Source: an uncultured Vampirovibrio sp.
GTDB taxonomy: Bacteria > Cyanobacteriota > Vampirovibrionia > Gastranaerophilales > Gastranaerophilaceae
Length of the DNA: 64,000 nucleotides
Assembly: GCA_910577635.1 (NCBI GenBank)
Contig: CAJTNR010000004.1
Span: 45,182 to 109,181, forward strand
Direction of reading: 5' to 3'
The translations under genes were made by a program, and so were the position numbers. Each line of letters opens with the position of its first letter. Position 1 is the first letter of the stretch. Shown piece by piece: positions 32,702 through 42,151 of this stretch. The notes beneath the pieces were generated by a model that did no database searches, was not told the DNA's origin, and saw only the letters and a list, made by a program, of their open reading frames with translations.

Positions 32702-32998
32702 ATGGATAATAAAGACAATAAAAAATCAATACAGGAAAAACTGAACACAATTAAGTATAATTGTGCAAATAAAACTCACTTAATCGTTGATGACAAAAAG
32801 TGCAAAAAGTGCAAACAAAAAACCTGCAGCTTTATTTGCCCTGCTAATGTTTATGTGATTGATGATGAAACCAAAGAAACAATTGTGCAGTATGAAAACT
32901 GTCTTGAGTGCGGAGCTTGCAGAATTTCCTGCCCTCAAGGAGCGATTGATTGGCGCTACCCTGAATCAGGACAGGGAGTTGTTTTTAAGAATAGCTAA
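32702..32998 (+). CDS. fixX: FixX-like ferredoxin
   Basis: 98 residues, the usual length of FixX. Two cysteine groups are present: CKKCKQKTCSFICP near 37-50 and CLECGACRISCPQGAIDWRYP near 67-87. The GACRxxCPxGAIxWxYP ending with the G-x-G-V-x-F-K tail is the FixX signature. It is the iron-sulfur partner of FixC at the membrane complex. It starts directly after fixC. A slightly overlapping frame at 32859 is a shadow. Confidence 0.92.
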   Translation: MDNKDNKKSIQEKLNTIKYNCANKTHLIVDDKKCKKCKQKTCSFICPANVYVIDDETKETIVQYENCLECGACRISCPQGAIDWRYPESGQGVVFKNS

Positions 32999-33015
32999 AA
33001 GAACTGAGGAACAAA

Positions 33016-33444
33016 ATGGAGAATCAATATTTTTCAAGATGGTATGATAAAGACCCTGTTTTATCAATGTCTATGAGAACTTTAGCAAGTTCATCAGATG
33101 AAAGGCAAATTTCCGTTGCACTCAATTTAATTAAAGTCATTATCGAGCACAATATCCAGGATAATCAATATGAAAATGTTGAGGATATAATGTCTGCTGT
33201 TGAAGACGGAAGAATTCAAAGGGGGCATCACCGCTGGTATGATATTGACTCAACCATAAGAACTGCAATTCAGATGCTGGAAAAATGCCCCCCTGAAACA
33301 AAGAAAAAAGTAGCACTCGATATGGCGCAAATTGTAATTGAAAAAATAATTCAGGATGATGATAAAATTGAACTCGATAAAGAAGAAAAAAACGAAATTT
33401 CTTCTTCTTATGAAGTTGATTTGAATTTAGATGAAAATTCTTAA
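33016..33444 (+). CDS. Hypothetical protein with two tandem RWYD repeats
   Basis: 142 residues with no family I can name. It is made of two similar halves. Each begins RWYDxD (SRWYDKDPVLSMSMRTL near 7-23, and HRWYDIDSTIRTAIQML near 73-89) and goes on to a helix (VALNLIKVIIEHNIQD against VALDMAQIVIEKIIQDD). The last 25 residues are acidic. This points to a small all-helical protein formed by internal duplication. A clear ribosome-binding site (GAGGAAC) precedes the ATG. It lies between fixX and a TPR-protein gene in one plus-strand run of closely spaced genes. Confidence 0.8.
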   Translation: MENQYFSRWYDKDPVLSMSMRTLASSSDERQISVALNLIKVIIEHNIQDNQYENVEDIMSAVEDGRIQRGHHRWYDIDSTIRTAIQMLEKCPPETKKKVALDMAQIVIEKIIQDDDKIELDKEEKNEISSSYEVDLNLDENS

Positions 33445-33449
33445 GTAAA

Positions 33450-34370
33450 ATGGATGAAGCTGCTAAACTTGAAAACCTCCAGACAACAATAAAACTAAAT
33501 CCTAAAAACTTTCAAGCAAGAAGGGAGTTGATAATGCTTTGTCTTGATCTGGGGTTTGAAAAAACTGCACTTTATCACATTGATTACCTGCTTAAAATTT
33601 TCCCTGATGATTCTAATTTGTATTACAACAAAGGAATTTGCGCTGAAAAACTAAAAGATACGACTTGTGCTCTTTTGTCTTATCAAAAAGCAGTTGAGCT
33701 CAAAAACGATGATCCCGATTATTTATACAACCTTGCGCTGCTGCAAGAGGAAACAGGGGATATTGATTCAGCCATGGCGAATTTAAAAAAAGTAATATAT
33801 TACAAAAACGAAGATGCAAATGCCTTTTTTTCAATTGGGATTCTATACTCCAAAAAAAACGATTCAACAACTGCGATTAAGTGTTTTAAAAAAGCAATTG
33901 AGCTAAACTACAGCGACTACTTTTCCCACTTCTATCTTGCAGGTGAATATAAAAAAATTGGTGATTCAACAAATGCTCTTGTTGAATATAAAAAAGTACT
34001 GGAGCTTTCTTGCGATTACTCCTGGGCTTATTATAATATAGCTCAAATTTATTTTGAGCAGGGAAGAATCACCGATTGTATTACAATGCTTAGAAAAACA
34101 ATTGAAAAAAACCCTGGTGATATTGATGCAATTAAACTTCTAGCACAAATTCTAATTAATGAAAACAATAGTGATAAGGCACTTGCTCTGTTAAGTAAAA
34201 AAGTGGAAAAATATCCTACTGGAGATTTTTACTACTTAATGGCTAAATGTTTTAGTTTAATAGAAGATTACCCCTCAGCTAAAAATTGTCTTGAACTTAG
34301 TTTAAATAACCCGCAGACCTTAAGTTATAACTATAAAGCTGTTGAGCAGGAATATAAGGAAATAGGATAA
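33450..34370 (+). CDS. Tetratricopeptide-repeat protein
   Basis: 306 residues consisting of about eight TPR units, each of 34 residues, with the usual W/L-G-Y-A-F-A-P pattern (for example NLALLQEETGDIDSAMANLKK, SIGILYSKKNDSTTAIKCFKKAIELN, NIAQIYFEQGRITDCITMLRKTIEKNP). There is no signal peptide or membrane helix, so it is a cytoplasmic protein-protein interaction scaffold. It starts 5 bp after the RWYD-repeat gene and its stop overlaps the dprA start by one base. The partner is not known. Confidence 0.88.
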   Translation: MDEAAKLENLQTTIKLNPKNFQARRELIMLCLDLGFEKTALYHIDYLLKIFPDDSNLYYNKGICAEKLKDTTCALLSYQKAVELKNDDPDYLYNLALLQEETGDIDSAMANLKKVIYYKNEDANAFFSIGILYSKKNDSTTAIKCFKKAIELNYSDYFSHFYLAGEYKKIGDSTNALVEYKKVLELSCDYSWAYYNIAQIYFEQGRITDCITMLRKTIEKNPGDIDAIKLLAQILINENNSDKALALLSKKVEKYPTGDFYYLMAKCFSLIEDYPSAKNCLELSLNNPQTLSYNYKAVEQEYKEIG

Positions 34371-35476
34371 TGTTACACCAAGAAACTAAAGAAAACTTAC
34401 AGTATTACTGCGCTTTTAGCTATCTTTCAATTAATCCCTGGTTTAAAACAAGAGTTTTTCAATTCTTTGACTATGACATTAAAAAAGCTTTTCTGGCTAA
34501 TGAAAAAGAACTTAAAGAATTAGTTGAAAAAGAAAATATTACAATCCCAAAAGACTATTTCTACAAAAAGAATAAACTAAATCCTATTGAGTGTTATAAT
34601 AAAGCTTTTTTGGATAAAAATGTAAAAATTATTACTTACAATGATAAACAATACCCTCCTTTGTTGAAACAAATTCCTGATTTTCCTCTATCACTATACT
34701 ACAAGGGAAATATCGATATTATTAACTATGACCATGCTCTTGCAATAGTTGGGTCAAGAAAAGCTTCCCAGGAGGCAAAAATTGCTCTTAATAATATCCT
34801 ATCAGACTTCAAAAACAGCAATTTGTGTGTTGTTTCAGGTCTTGCCTATGGAATTGATACACAGGCGCATACAAGTGCTATAGAGAACAATATTAAAACA
34901 ATAGGAGTTATAGGTTCAGGTCTTGATATAACTTATCCCATTCAGAATAAAAGGCTTTATCAAAAAATCGAAGAGGATTCAGGAGTAATTTTTAGCGAAT
35001 ACCCCCTTAAAACAAAACCTTTTGCTTATAATTTTCCGCAAAGAAACAGAATTGTTACAGGAATGAGCAAAGGAACTCTTGTAGCTGAAGCACAGCTTAA
35101 ATCAGGTGCAATGATTAGTGCTAACTTGACCCTTGAATACAACAGAGAACTTATGTGTATCCCTGGAAATATAACCAATCCTAACACAACAGGAATTTAC
35201 CATTTAATCAAAAACGGAGCTTCAATTGTTTGTAATTCTAAGGATTTGTTAAATTGTCTTGATTGGGATATTATTGAAAATAACAATAATTTTAAAATTC
35301 CTTTAAGTGATATTCAAAAAAAGATTTTTGAATCAGTTGAACTTGAAGCGCAAACATTTGATAGTATTGTAATCAAGACAAAAGAAAAAGTTTCTATGGT
35401 CATGGTAAGCTTGACAGAACTTGAACTTAAAGGTTTAATTAAACAGGTGGGCAATAAATATTATAAAATAATATAG
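34370..35476 (+). CDS. dprA: DNA-processing protein DprA
   Basis: 368 residues. The Rossmann-like DprA domain shows YPPLLKQIPDFPLSLYYKGN (near 95-114), AIVGSRKASQEAK (near 124-136), VVSGLAYGIDTQAHTSAI (near 155-172), GVIGSGLDITYPIQN, and NRIVTGMSKGTLVAEAQLKSGAMISANLTLE. The last 60 residues form a winged-helix-like tail (DRAxxx domain). DprA loads RecA on incoming single-stranded DNA in natural transformation. It is followed by topA 7 bp later; the dprA-topA order is common in bacteria. Confidence 0.95.
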   Translation: MLHQETKENLQYYCAFSYLSINPWFKTRVFQFFDYDIKKAFLANEKELKELVEKENITIPKDYFYKKNKLNPIECYNKAFLDKNVKIITYNDKQYPPLLKQIPDFPLSLYYKGNIDIINYDHALAIVGSRKASQEAKIALNNILSDFKNSNLCVVSGLAYGIDTQAHTSAIENNIKTIGVIGSGLDITYPIQNKRLYQKIEEDSGVIFSEYPLKTKPFAYNFPQRNRIVTGMSKGTLVAEAQLKSGAMISANLTLEYNRELMCIPGNITNPNTTGIYHLIKNGASIVCNSKDLLNCLDWDIIENNNNFKIPLSDIQKKIFESVELEAQTFDSIVIKTKEKVSMVMVSLTELELKGLIKQVGNKYYKII

Positions 35477-35483
35477 GTTAACA

Positions 35484-37757
35484 ATGGCTACAAAAACAAC
35501 CAAAAACAAAGAAGAAAAAACTCTTGTAATAGTGGAATCTCCGGCAAAATCCAAAACAATAGGTAAAATCTTAGGAAAAAACTACATAATCCAAGCATCA
35601 ATGGGTCATGTAAGAGATTTAGCCTCTAAGGGTTTAGGGTTCGATATTGAAAACAACTTTACCCCGACTTTTGAACTTATTCCTGAAAAGAAAAAAGTTA
35701 TAACAGAGCTTAATAAGATTGCAAAAACTGTTGATAAAGTTTATCTGGCATCTGACCCTGATAGAGAAGGAGAAGCAATTGCCTGGCATGTCAGGGAATG
35801 TTTAAAATTTCCCCAGGATAAAATTTTTCGAATAGTTTTTAATGAAATTACCCCTAAAGCAATTAAAGAAGCGGTTGCAAACTACCACCAGATTGATATG
35901 CTCAAAGTTGAAGCACAAAAAACAAGACAAATACTTGATAAGCTAGTGGGTTTTAAAATCAGCCCTATTCTATGGGAAAAAATGAAAAACTACAAACTTT
36001 CAGCAGGTCGTGTGCAGTCTGTTGCACTTAAGATGATTTGCGAAAGAGAAGATGAAATTGAAGCTTTTAAACCCGTTGAATACTGGACTATTGAAGCGCT
36101 TCTTAATAAAGATAAGTCAAATTTTACTGCTCAATTGGCAAAAATTGTCCTCGAAAACGGAAAAGAAGAAAAAATTGAACTTCATAATGAAAAAGAGGTT
36201 GAAAAAGTCCTTAAAGACTTAAAAAAAGCAAAGTACAAAGTTAGCAAAATTAACTATAGAGATACGCAGAGAAAACCCCAGCCTCCTTTTATAACTTCAA
36301 CACTTCAAAGAGAAGCAAGTTCTAAACTTGGATATGGCGTTGCAAAAACAATGCAGATAGCACAAAAACTCTATGAAGGAATTGAACTTCAAGATGGTTC
36401 TGTTGGTTTGATTACCTATATGAGAACAGATTCAACAAGAATTTCAGATGATGCTCAAAGTGCCTGCAAGGATTTCATCTTAGAAAACTTCGGACAAGAT
36501 TATTACCCTAAAACTCCTAACATTTACACAAAAAAGAAACAAAACACTCAAGATGCCCACGAAGCAATTCGTCCGTCATACATTGAACGAACGCCTGAGA
36601 GTATAAAAAAATATTTAACTTTAGAGCAATACAAGCTCTATAAGCTAATCTGGGATAGGTTTACAGCGTCTCAAATGACAAATGCTAAAGTTAAGAATTT
36701 AACTATTGATATTGAAGCTAACAATTATATATTCAAAATGGGCTCTTCTAAAATTGTCTTTGATGGTTTTTCAAGAATCTACAATGATGAAGAAACAATT
36801 CTGGGTCAAAAATTCCCGAATCTTGAAGTCGGGGACATTCTAAACCTTGAAAAACTAAACCCCGAGCAGCACTTCACCCAGCCGCCTTCAAGGTATTCAG
36901 AAGCAAGTTTAGTTAAACAATTGGAAGAATACGGGATTGGAAGACCAAGCACCTATGCTCCTATTATTACTAAAATTCAGCAGAGAAACTATGTTGAAAA
37001 AACAGAATCAAAATCCTTAAAACCAACTCCTTTAGGAAGGGCTATTTGCAAACAATTAATTGAACATTTCGTAAAAATCATGGACTATAAATTCACCGCT
37101 CAAATGGAATCAAGTCTTGATAATATAGCAGAAGACAAACAAAACAGTATTGAGTTTTTGAATGATTTCTGGAAGCCTTTTTCAAAAGATTTAGATGAAG
37201 CAAAGAAAAACATGAAACGAGAAGATATTGAAACAGATAAGCTCTGTCCTAACTGCGGAAAGAAAATGGTAGTTAAATTATCAAGGTTTGGAAAACAATT
37301 TTTAGCGTGTTCCGGGTATCCTGAATGCAAAACCGCACTTCCAATGGAAGGGGATGATAAGATTGAAATTCCTAAGGATGAACCTACTGATAAAAAATGT
37401 GAAAAATGTAATTCCGATATGGTTATTAAAACAGGTCCATACGGGAAATATTACCAGTGTTTAAATGAAAAATGTAAAAAAAGATACTCAATTGTTGAAT
37501 CCTCAGGGGTTAAGTGCCCAAAATGCCTTGAAGAAGGAAGGGACGGGGAATTAGTTAAAAGAAAATCCAGATACGGGACTTTCTTTTGGGGATGTTCTAA
37601 GTATCCGGATTGCTCTTTTGCACTCTGGGCTGAGCCGATTGAGGAAAAATGTCCTCAATGCGGGAGTATTCTTGTTAAAAAATACTTAAAACGGGGTAAT
37701 AAAATTGCCTGTTCTGATAAAAACTGTAAATATTCAAGAGAACTAAAAGAAGAGTAA
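35484..37757 (+). CDS. topA: DNA topoisomerase I
   Basis: 757 residues. The Toprim domain has VIVESPAKSKTIGKILG (about 14-30) and YLASDPDREGEAIAWH (about 88-103, metal-binding DxD). The active-site tyrosine is in LITYMRTDSTRISDDA. The C-terminal 170 residues carry four four-cysteine zinc ribbons (CPNCGKK…CSGYPEC, CEKCNSD…CLNEKC, CPKCLEE…CSKYPDC, CPQCGSI…CSDKNC). It relaxes negative supercoils behind RNA polymerase. It lies in the dprA-topA-aroE run with very short gaps. Confidence 0.96.
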   Translation: MATKTTKNKEEKTLVIVESPAKSKTIGKILGKNYIIQASMGHVRDLASKGLGFDIENNFTPTFELIPEKKKVITELNKIAKTVDKVYLASDPDREGEAIAWHVRECLKFPQDKIFRIVFNEITPKAIKEAVANYHQIDMLKVEAQKTRQILDKLVGFKISPILWEKMKNYKLSAGRVQSVALKMICEREDEIEAFKPVEYWTIEALLNKDKSNFTAQLAKIVLENGKEEKIELHNEKEVEKVLKDLKKAKYKVSKINYRDTQRKPQPPFITSTLQREASSKLGYGVAKTMQIAQKLYEGIELQDGSVGLITYMRTDSTRISDDAQSACKDFILENFGQDYYPKTPNIYTKKKQNTQDAHEAIRPSYIERTPESIKKYLTLEQYKLYKLIWDRFTASQMTNAKVKNLTIDIEANNYIFKMGSSKIVFDGFSRIYNDEETILGQKFPNLEVGDILNLEKLNPEQHFTQPPSRYSEASLVKQLEEYGIGRPSTYAPIITKIQQRNYVEKTESKSLKPTPLGRAICKQLIEHFVKIMDYKFTAQMESSLDNIAEDKQNSIEFLNDFWKPFSKDLDEAKKNMKREDIETDKLCPNCGKKMVVKLSRFGKQFLACSGYPECKTALPMEGDDKIEIPKDEPTDKKCEKCNSDMVIKTGPYGKYYQCLNEKCKKRYSIVESSGVKCPKCLEEGRDGELVKRKSRYGTFFWGCSKYPDCSFALWAEPIEEKCPQCGSILVKKYLKRGNKIACSDKNCKYSRELKEE

Positions 37758-37762
37758 AAACT

Positions 37763-38626
37763 ATGGATAAAAACTACAAACTGGCTCTTATAGGCTATCC
37801 TCTGGGGCATTCTTTGAGTCCTGTATTATATGAAGCTGCTTTTTCGAATCTTAATATCAAAGGAAGCTATGAGCTTCTCCCCACTCAAAGTGAGGATCTG
37901 GTTAATCAAATCAAGTATTTGAAAAAGAATAAATACTATGGATTCAATATAACAATCCCGCATAAGGTTCCGACAACGCTCTTTCTTAGCAAGTATGATG
38001 AGTTTGTTAATCTTACAGGAGCTGTTAATACTATCAAAATTGAAGAAGATTTGAGCTTATCAGGCTACAATACAGATGTTTGGGGTTTTGTTGAAGCAAT
38101 TGATAAATCAATTGATTTAAACAATAAAAAAGCTGCTGTTATAGGAACAGGAGGAGCCTCAAGAGCAGTTTGCGCCGGGTTATACAAACGGGGTATAACA
38201 AAAATCGATATTTATACAAGAAACATTGTAAACTCTAAAGAAACCCTGGAATTACTAAGACAAAGATATCCAAATATTGAATTCCACTCAATTCAAACCT
38301 CAATGATGCAAGAATTGAGCGATGTTTCAATTCTTGTTAATACAACTCCTGTCGGTATGAAAAATTTTGCCCAAAACAACTGTCCTGTTGAGGATAAGTG
38401 GATTAAAACATTAAGAAGTGATGCAATTATTTATGATATTGTCTACAATCCTTTAAGAACAGCTTTAATTTCTAAAGCAATTAAGTACAACAAAAGATAC
38501 ATTACAGGTCTTGATATGCTAATCTGGCAGGCAATAAGAGCAATGGAGATTTGGTGCGGGCAAAAAGCAGATTTTAAAACCTTAAAAATTGCAGCTTTGG
38601 AAAAATTTTTGCTGTATGATTTTTAA
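37763..38626 (+). CDS. aroE: Shikimate dehydrogenase
   Basis: 287 residues, within the family range. The shikimate-binding segment is GYPLGHSLSPVLYEAAF (about 11-27), the catalytic lysine is in FNITIPHKVP (about 60-69), and the NADP Rossmann motif is AVIGTGGASRAVCAGLYKRG (about 126-145). NTTPVGM and the GLDMLIWQA segment near the end are also typical. It reduces 3-dehydroshikimate to shikimate in aromatic amino acid synthesis. It starts 5 bp after topA. Confidence 0.95.
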   Translation: MDKNYKLALIGYPLGHSLSPVLYEAAFSNLNIKGSYELLPTQSEDLVNQIKYLKKNKYYGFNITIPHKVPTTLFLSKYDEFVNLTGAVNTIKIEEDLSLSGYNTDVWGFVEAIDKSIDLNNKKAAVIGTGGASRAVCAGLYKRGITKIDIYTRNIVNSKETLELLRQRYPNIEFHSIQTSMMQELSDVSILVNTTPVGMKNFAQNNCPVEDKWIKTLRSDAIIYDIVYNPLRTALISKAIKYNKRYITGLDMLIWQAIRAMEIWCGQKADFKTLKIAALEKFLLYDF

Positions 38627-38703
38627 TATTAATATTTGTATCAAAAAATTCTCTTAGTATCCTTTTTTTGCTACAATGGATTAAAAAAAGGATAGATATA
38701 ATA

Positions 38704-41001
38704 ATGTTGAATTTTTTAAGCAAAAATAGCAAAAAAGCTAGTTATCCCCAAAAAGAATTAAGTGTGCTGCTAGCTAAAATTGCACAAATTTATAGAGTAG
38801 ATGAAATTGATTCTAATAGAATCAATTATCTTAATAAGACAATTGAAAAATACGGGTATCTTCCTTATCCGCAATTTAAAGCATTAGAAGAATTAAGTGA
38901 CGCTGAAGCAGTTTATTGTCTGATTGAAAAGCTAAAAAGCGCAAAAACCCTTGTTAATAAAGAATTTATCGATTTTAGTAATCCTTCTGTTTTAGCAAGA
39001 AAAAAAATTAAAAACTCAAACTGGTTTAAAAAAGAAGGTCATAATATTAAACTTTTGTCCCTAAGCGGTCTTGGGGAGGGAAAAAAAGGCATTAGCGGTC
39101 ATTTTATCGATTGGATTAAATGTTTAATAACATTACCAATCGGAAATATTGACAAAGGAATTTTCCCTGCAACAATATATCTTATTCCCTTTTTTGAGCG
39201 TGAATTTGATTGTGCATATCTTCCTAAATCCAGTGAAGTTTCAAAAAAACTATTAGATGAAAATTTGTATAAATTTTTAGGCTTAAGTGCAATAGATCAG
39301 GTAAAACTTTTTATAGAACTTGCACAACTGTGCAATCATCCTGTTATTTATGATATTCTTCCCCAAACAGCAAGGTTTTCGAAAATGGTTATATCAAAAC
39401 CAGAAATTGCCCGCTGGATTGATATTAACGAATTGATTGACAATATTATTCAATACTTAAATCCAATTTGTATTAATTTAGAAAAAGAATTTGATAAAGT
39501 TGATATTGAAAATACAAAAAAACTATACATTGATAATTTAAAAGGAAACTGTAAAAAATACAAAGGAATTGAAGAAAAAATCGCTTCAAGAATTGAAGAG
39601 GAAATTCAAGAATACAAGATTTTAGTTAGTTATCAAATGAGTTTTTATAATAAACAAAAAGAAATTCTAAAAAAAGTCAGCTCAATTATTGAAAAAACTT
39701 CAAAAACTACAATAAGAAAAGAAAGCGATATTATAAATCATGATGAAATTACCTCTTCTTTAATAAAAGAAGGACTCTGGACCCTGCCCGGGGGTGCGTG
39801 GTGTTCCAGCGGAGTTGCGATATTTGATAGAATGAATAAAAACAAAAGTTATCCTTTGTTTAAACACTACAATTGCAAAAGTGAAGATGTAACACACTTT
39901 GCAAATCTTGATTGTCAAACGCCATTCTTTTTCTACTGTTTTGAAGAGAATAAGTATAACGAAGAAGTAATTAATTATTACATTGACTATAATTTGAATC
40001 TTCAAAAAGAATTCAACTTCGATGGTTTTAGAATCGACCATATTGACCATATTGTTGATGAAGTATCTCAAAACAAAAAAGGAGAACCCATCAGCTATCG
40101 AATCCCTTCTAAGGTTTTAGCAAAACTCAACTCAACCTTAAAGAAAAAAATCCCCTACTTTGGATTATTGGCTGAATATATGCTCTGGGACGGGTACTAC
40201 AGAGAGTATCATAAGGATATGAAATTTGATTTATTATGGGGGGATGATATTGTAGCACAAAGCATTAAAACCCCGGAACAAATTATTAACGATAACTTAA
40301 AACTTGCTACTTATAATCAAAAACAGGCAAAAAATAATCCTTTGTCAATTCTTAAAACTTACAACAACCAAGACGGAGAATTTAGAGATATTAACCAATA
40401 CCCCGGGCAATTAGGACCTCAAGGAGCATTATTCAAATGGTTTAAGTTAAAATTCATTAAAGGAGGAAGATACAGTCAAAGACCAGTGCTTTTAGTTGAT
40501 GGAGATGAAAGCTTTACTAAAACTGGAATTGAGCGGATAATTTCTAAAGAAACTTCAATGATAAGGAATGAAGATTGGGGATTCTATGAAAAATTCAACG
40601 CGCTTGATTACTTTGCTTGTCAGGATGAGTTAATGTTATGCGGTAAAACTTCTTTAATTTGTCAGGAAAAAAACGGTTTTTGCGCTTTTGAAATTAAAGC
40701 TGAGGATAAAAACCTAAATTATTCTTATCTTGTTGTTGCAAACTACTTATCACCTTGTGAATTTAAGGATATTCAAAACGAGTTTGGACATATTGAGAAA
40801 AAAAATGTCAAAGGAACCATAACAAAAGACAATACACTAAAATTAAAGCAAGGAAAAAAACTTGTTTCCTATTATGACTTTAAATTGGATGAGCTTAATA
40901 AGATGACCTTTAAAGAACAGAAACTTGAAAACGATATTATAGGTGAAATTACTTTTAAAGAACTAAAACCTGCCGAATTTAAGGTTTATAGAATGATATA
41001 G
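38704..41001 (+). CDS. GH13-like alpha-glucan enzyme, atypical
   Basis: 765 residues from ATG 38704, chosen over a TTG at 38668 because AAAGGA lies in front of it. A (beta/alpha)8 enzyme of the alpha-amylase clan is indicated by NFDGFRIDHIDHIVDEV, where FRID carries the nucleophile Asp, and by YFGLLAEYMLWDGYY with the acid/base Glu. The region usually reading DxVxNH is here YDILPQTARFSK, and no clear NHD region is seen, so it is a divergent member. The first 330 residues include a coiled-coil insertion (about 250-320). No signal peptide: it probably works on stored glucan in the cytoplasm like the GH57 enzyme. Whether it hydrolyses or transfers glucan cannot be told. Confidence 0.68.
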   Translation: MLNFLSKNSKKASYPQKELSVLLAKIAQIYRVDEIDSNRINYLNKTIEKYGYLPYPQFKALEELSDAEAVYCLIEKLKSAKTLVNKEFIDFSNPSVLARKKIKNSNWFKKEGHNIKLLSLSGLGEGKKGISGHFIDWIKCLITLPIGNIDKGIFPATIYLIPFFEREFDCAYLPKSSEVSKKLLDENLYKFLGLSAIDQVKLFIELAQLCNHPVIYDILPQTARFSKMVISKPEIARWIDINELIDNIIQYLNPICINLEKEFDKVDIENTKKLYIDNLKGNCKKYKGIEEKIASRIEEEIQEYKILVSYQMSFYNKQKEILKKVSSIIEKTSKTTIRKESDIINHDEITSSLIKEGLWTLPGGAWCSSGVAIFDRMNKNKSYPLFKHYNCKSEDVTHFANLDCQTPFFFYCFEENKYNEEVINYYIDYNLNLQKEFNFDGFRIDHIDHIVDEVSQNKKGEPISYRIPSKVLAKLNSTLKKKIPYFGLLAEYMLWDGYYREYHKDMKFDLLWGDDIVAQSIKTPEQIINDNLKLATYNQKQAKNNPLSILKTYNNQDGEFRDINQYPGQLGPQGALFKWFKLKFIKGGRYSQRPVLLVDGDESFTKTGIERIISKETSMIRNEDWGFYEKFNALDYFACQDELMLCGKTSLICQEKNGFCAFEIKAEDKNLNYSYLVVANYLSPCEFKDIQNEFGHIEKKNVKGTITKDNTLKLKQGKKLVSYYDFKLDELNKMTFKEQKLENDIIGEITFKELKPAEFKVYRMI

Positions 41002-41014
41002 AAGGATAAAACTA

Positions 41015-42151
41015 ATGAAACACAATTTTGGCGTAGTTAAAGAACTTAAAGAAGGGGAAACAAGGGTTTCAATTACTCCTGATGTTGTTACAATGTTAAA
41101 CTCCAATGGTCTTAGTGTTCTTGTTGAATCAGGAGCTGGGGAACTATCCGGTTTTTGTGATAACGACTATATAAGCGCAGGAGCAAAAATTGCCTCAAGC
41201 GCTAGAGAAGTTTGGGAAGATTCTAAGGTCATTGTAAAAATTAAAGAACCGCAAAGCTCTGAGTATAAGTATTTGCGGCCCGATTTAGTTGTGTTTTGTT
41301 ACTTACATCTTGAACTATACAAAGATTTAGCTCAGGAATTGTTAAAGAATAAAGTTATTGCAATAGCATCTGAATGCGTTAAGACAAAAGATAACCAGCT
41401 TCCTTTATTAACCCCGATGTCAGAAGTTGCAGGAAGATTAGCTGTTCAAATAGGATCAAGATTCTTAGAAAAACAAAATGGAGGATCAGGGGTTCTATTA
41501 TCAGGAGTCCCAGGGGTCCAACCCGGCAAGGTGATTATAGTAGGAGCAGGGGTTGTAGGGTCGAATGCCGCTCAAATTGCAATCGGCATGGGTGCTGATG
41601 TTTCAATTTTTGATATTGATCCTAAAAAACTGGTAAAAATTGATGGAATCTACGGAACTTCAATCAAAACCCACTATTGCAACGAAGCTAAATTAGAAGC
41701 GGAAATTCCTAAGGCAGATTTGCTTATAACTTCCGTATTAAGCTCTCCTAAGCAGAATTTAAAAATTATTAAAGAAGAACTTGTTAAAAAAATGAAAAAA
41801 GGTTCTGTTATTGTTGATGTTGCAATTGATAGAGGGGGAAATGTAGAAACAATTGACAGACCGTCAAGTTTAGAGAATCCTGTTTATATTAAACACGATG
41901 TATTGCACTGCGCGATTCCCAATATCCCCTCTGCAGCTCCAAAAACAGCCTCCTGGGCATATTCATACGCAATTTATCCTTATTTAAAGGCATTGGGGGA
42001 CTTAGGTTTAATTGAAGCTATTAAAGAAAACCAGGATTTATCTAACGGGGTCTGCGTTTTTAGAGGAAACATAACAAACGAGCAAACAGCAGCTGCGCTT
42101 GAATCAGATTACACTCAAATTGAATTATTGGTAGGTTTTAAGCTAAAATGA
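41015..42151 (+). CDS. ald: Alanine dehydrogenase
   Basis: 378 residues. Family segments: GVVKELKEGETRVSITPDVV (5-24) with the pyruvate-binding Arg, VLVESGAGELSGFCDNDY, KIKEPQSSEYKYL (Lys73-type catalytic residue), VIIVGAGVVGSNAAQIAIGMGADVSIFD (NAD Rossmann, near 173-200), and the ending HCAIPNIPSAAPKTASWAYSYAIYPYL. It interconverts L-alanine and pyruvate plus ammonia with NAD. A ribosome-binding site (GAAGGA) precedes the ATG, 13 bp after the GH13-like gene. proB overlaps its end by four bases. Confidence 0.95.
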   Translation: MKHNFGVVKELKEGETRVSITPDVVTMLNSNGLSVLVESGAGELSGFCDNDYISAGAKIASSAREVWEDSKVIVKIKEPQSSEYKYLRPDLVVFCYLHLELYKDLAQELLKNKVIAIASECVKTKDNQLPLLTPMSEVAGRLAVQIGSRFLEKQNGGSGVLLSGVPGVQPGKVIIVGAGVVGSNAAQIAIGMGADVSIFDIDPKKLVKIDGIYGTSIKTHYCNEAKLEAEIPKADLLITSVLSSPKQNLKIIKEELVKKMKKGSVIVDVAIDRGGNVETIDRPSSLENPVYIKHDVLHCAIPNIPSAAPKTASWAYSYAIYPYLKALGDLGLIEAIKENQDLSNGVCVFRGNITNEQTAAALESDYTQIELLVGFKLK

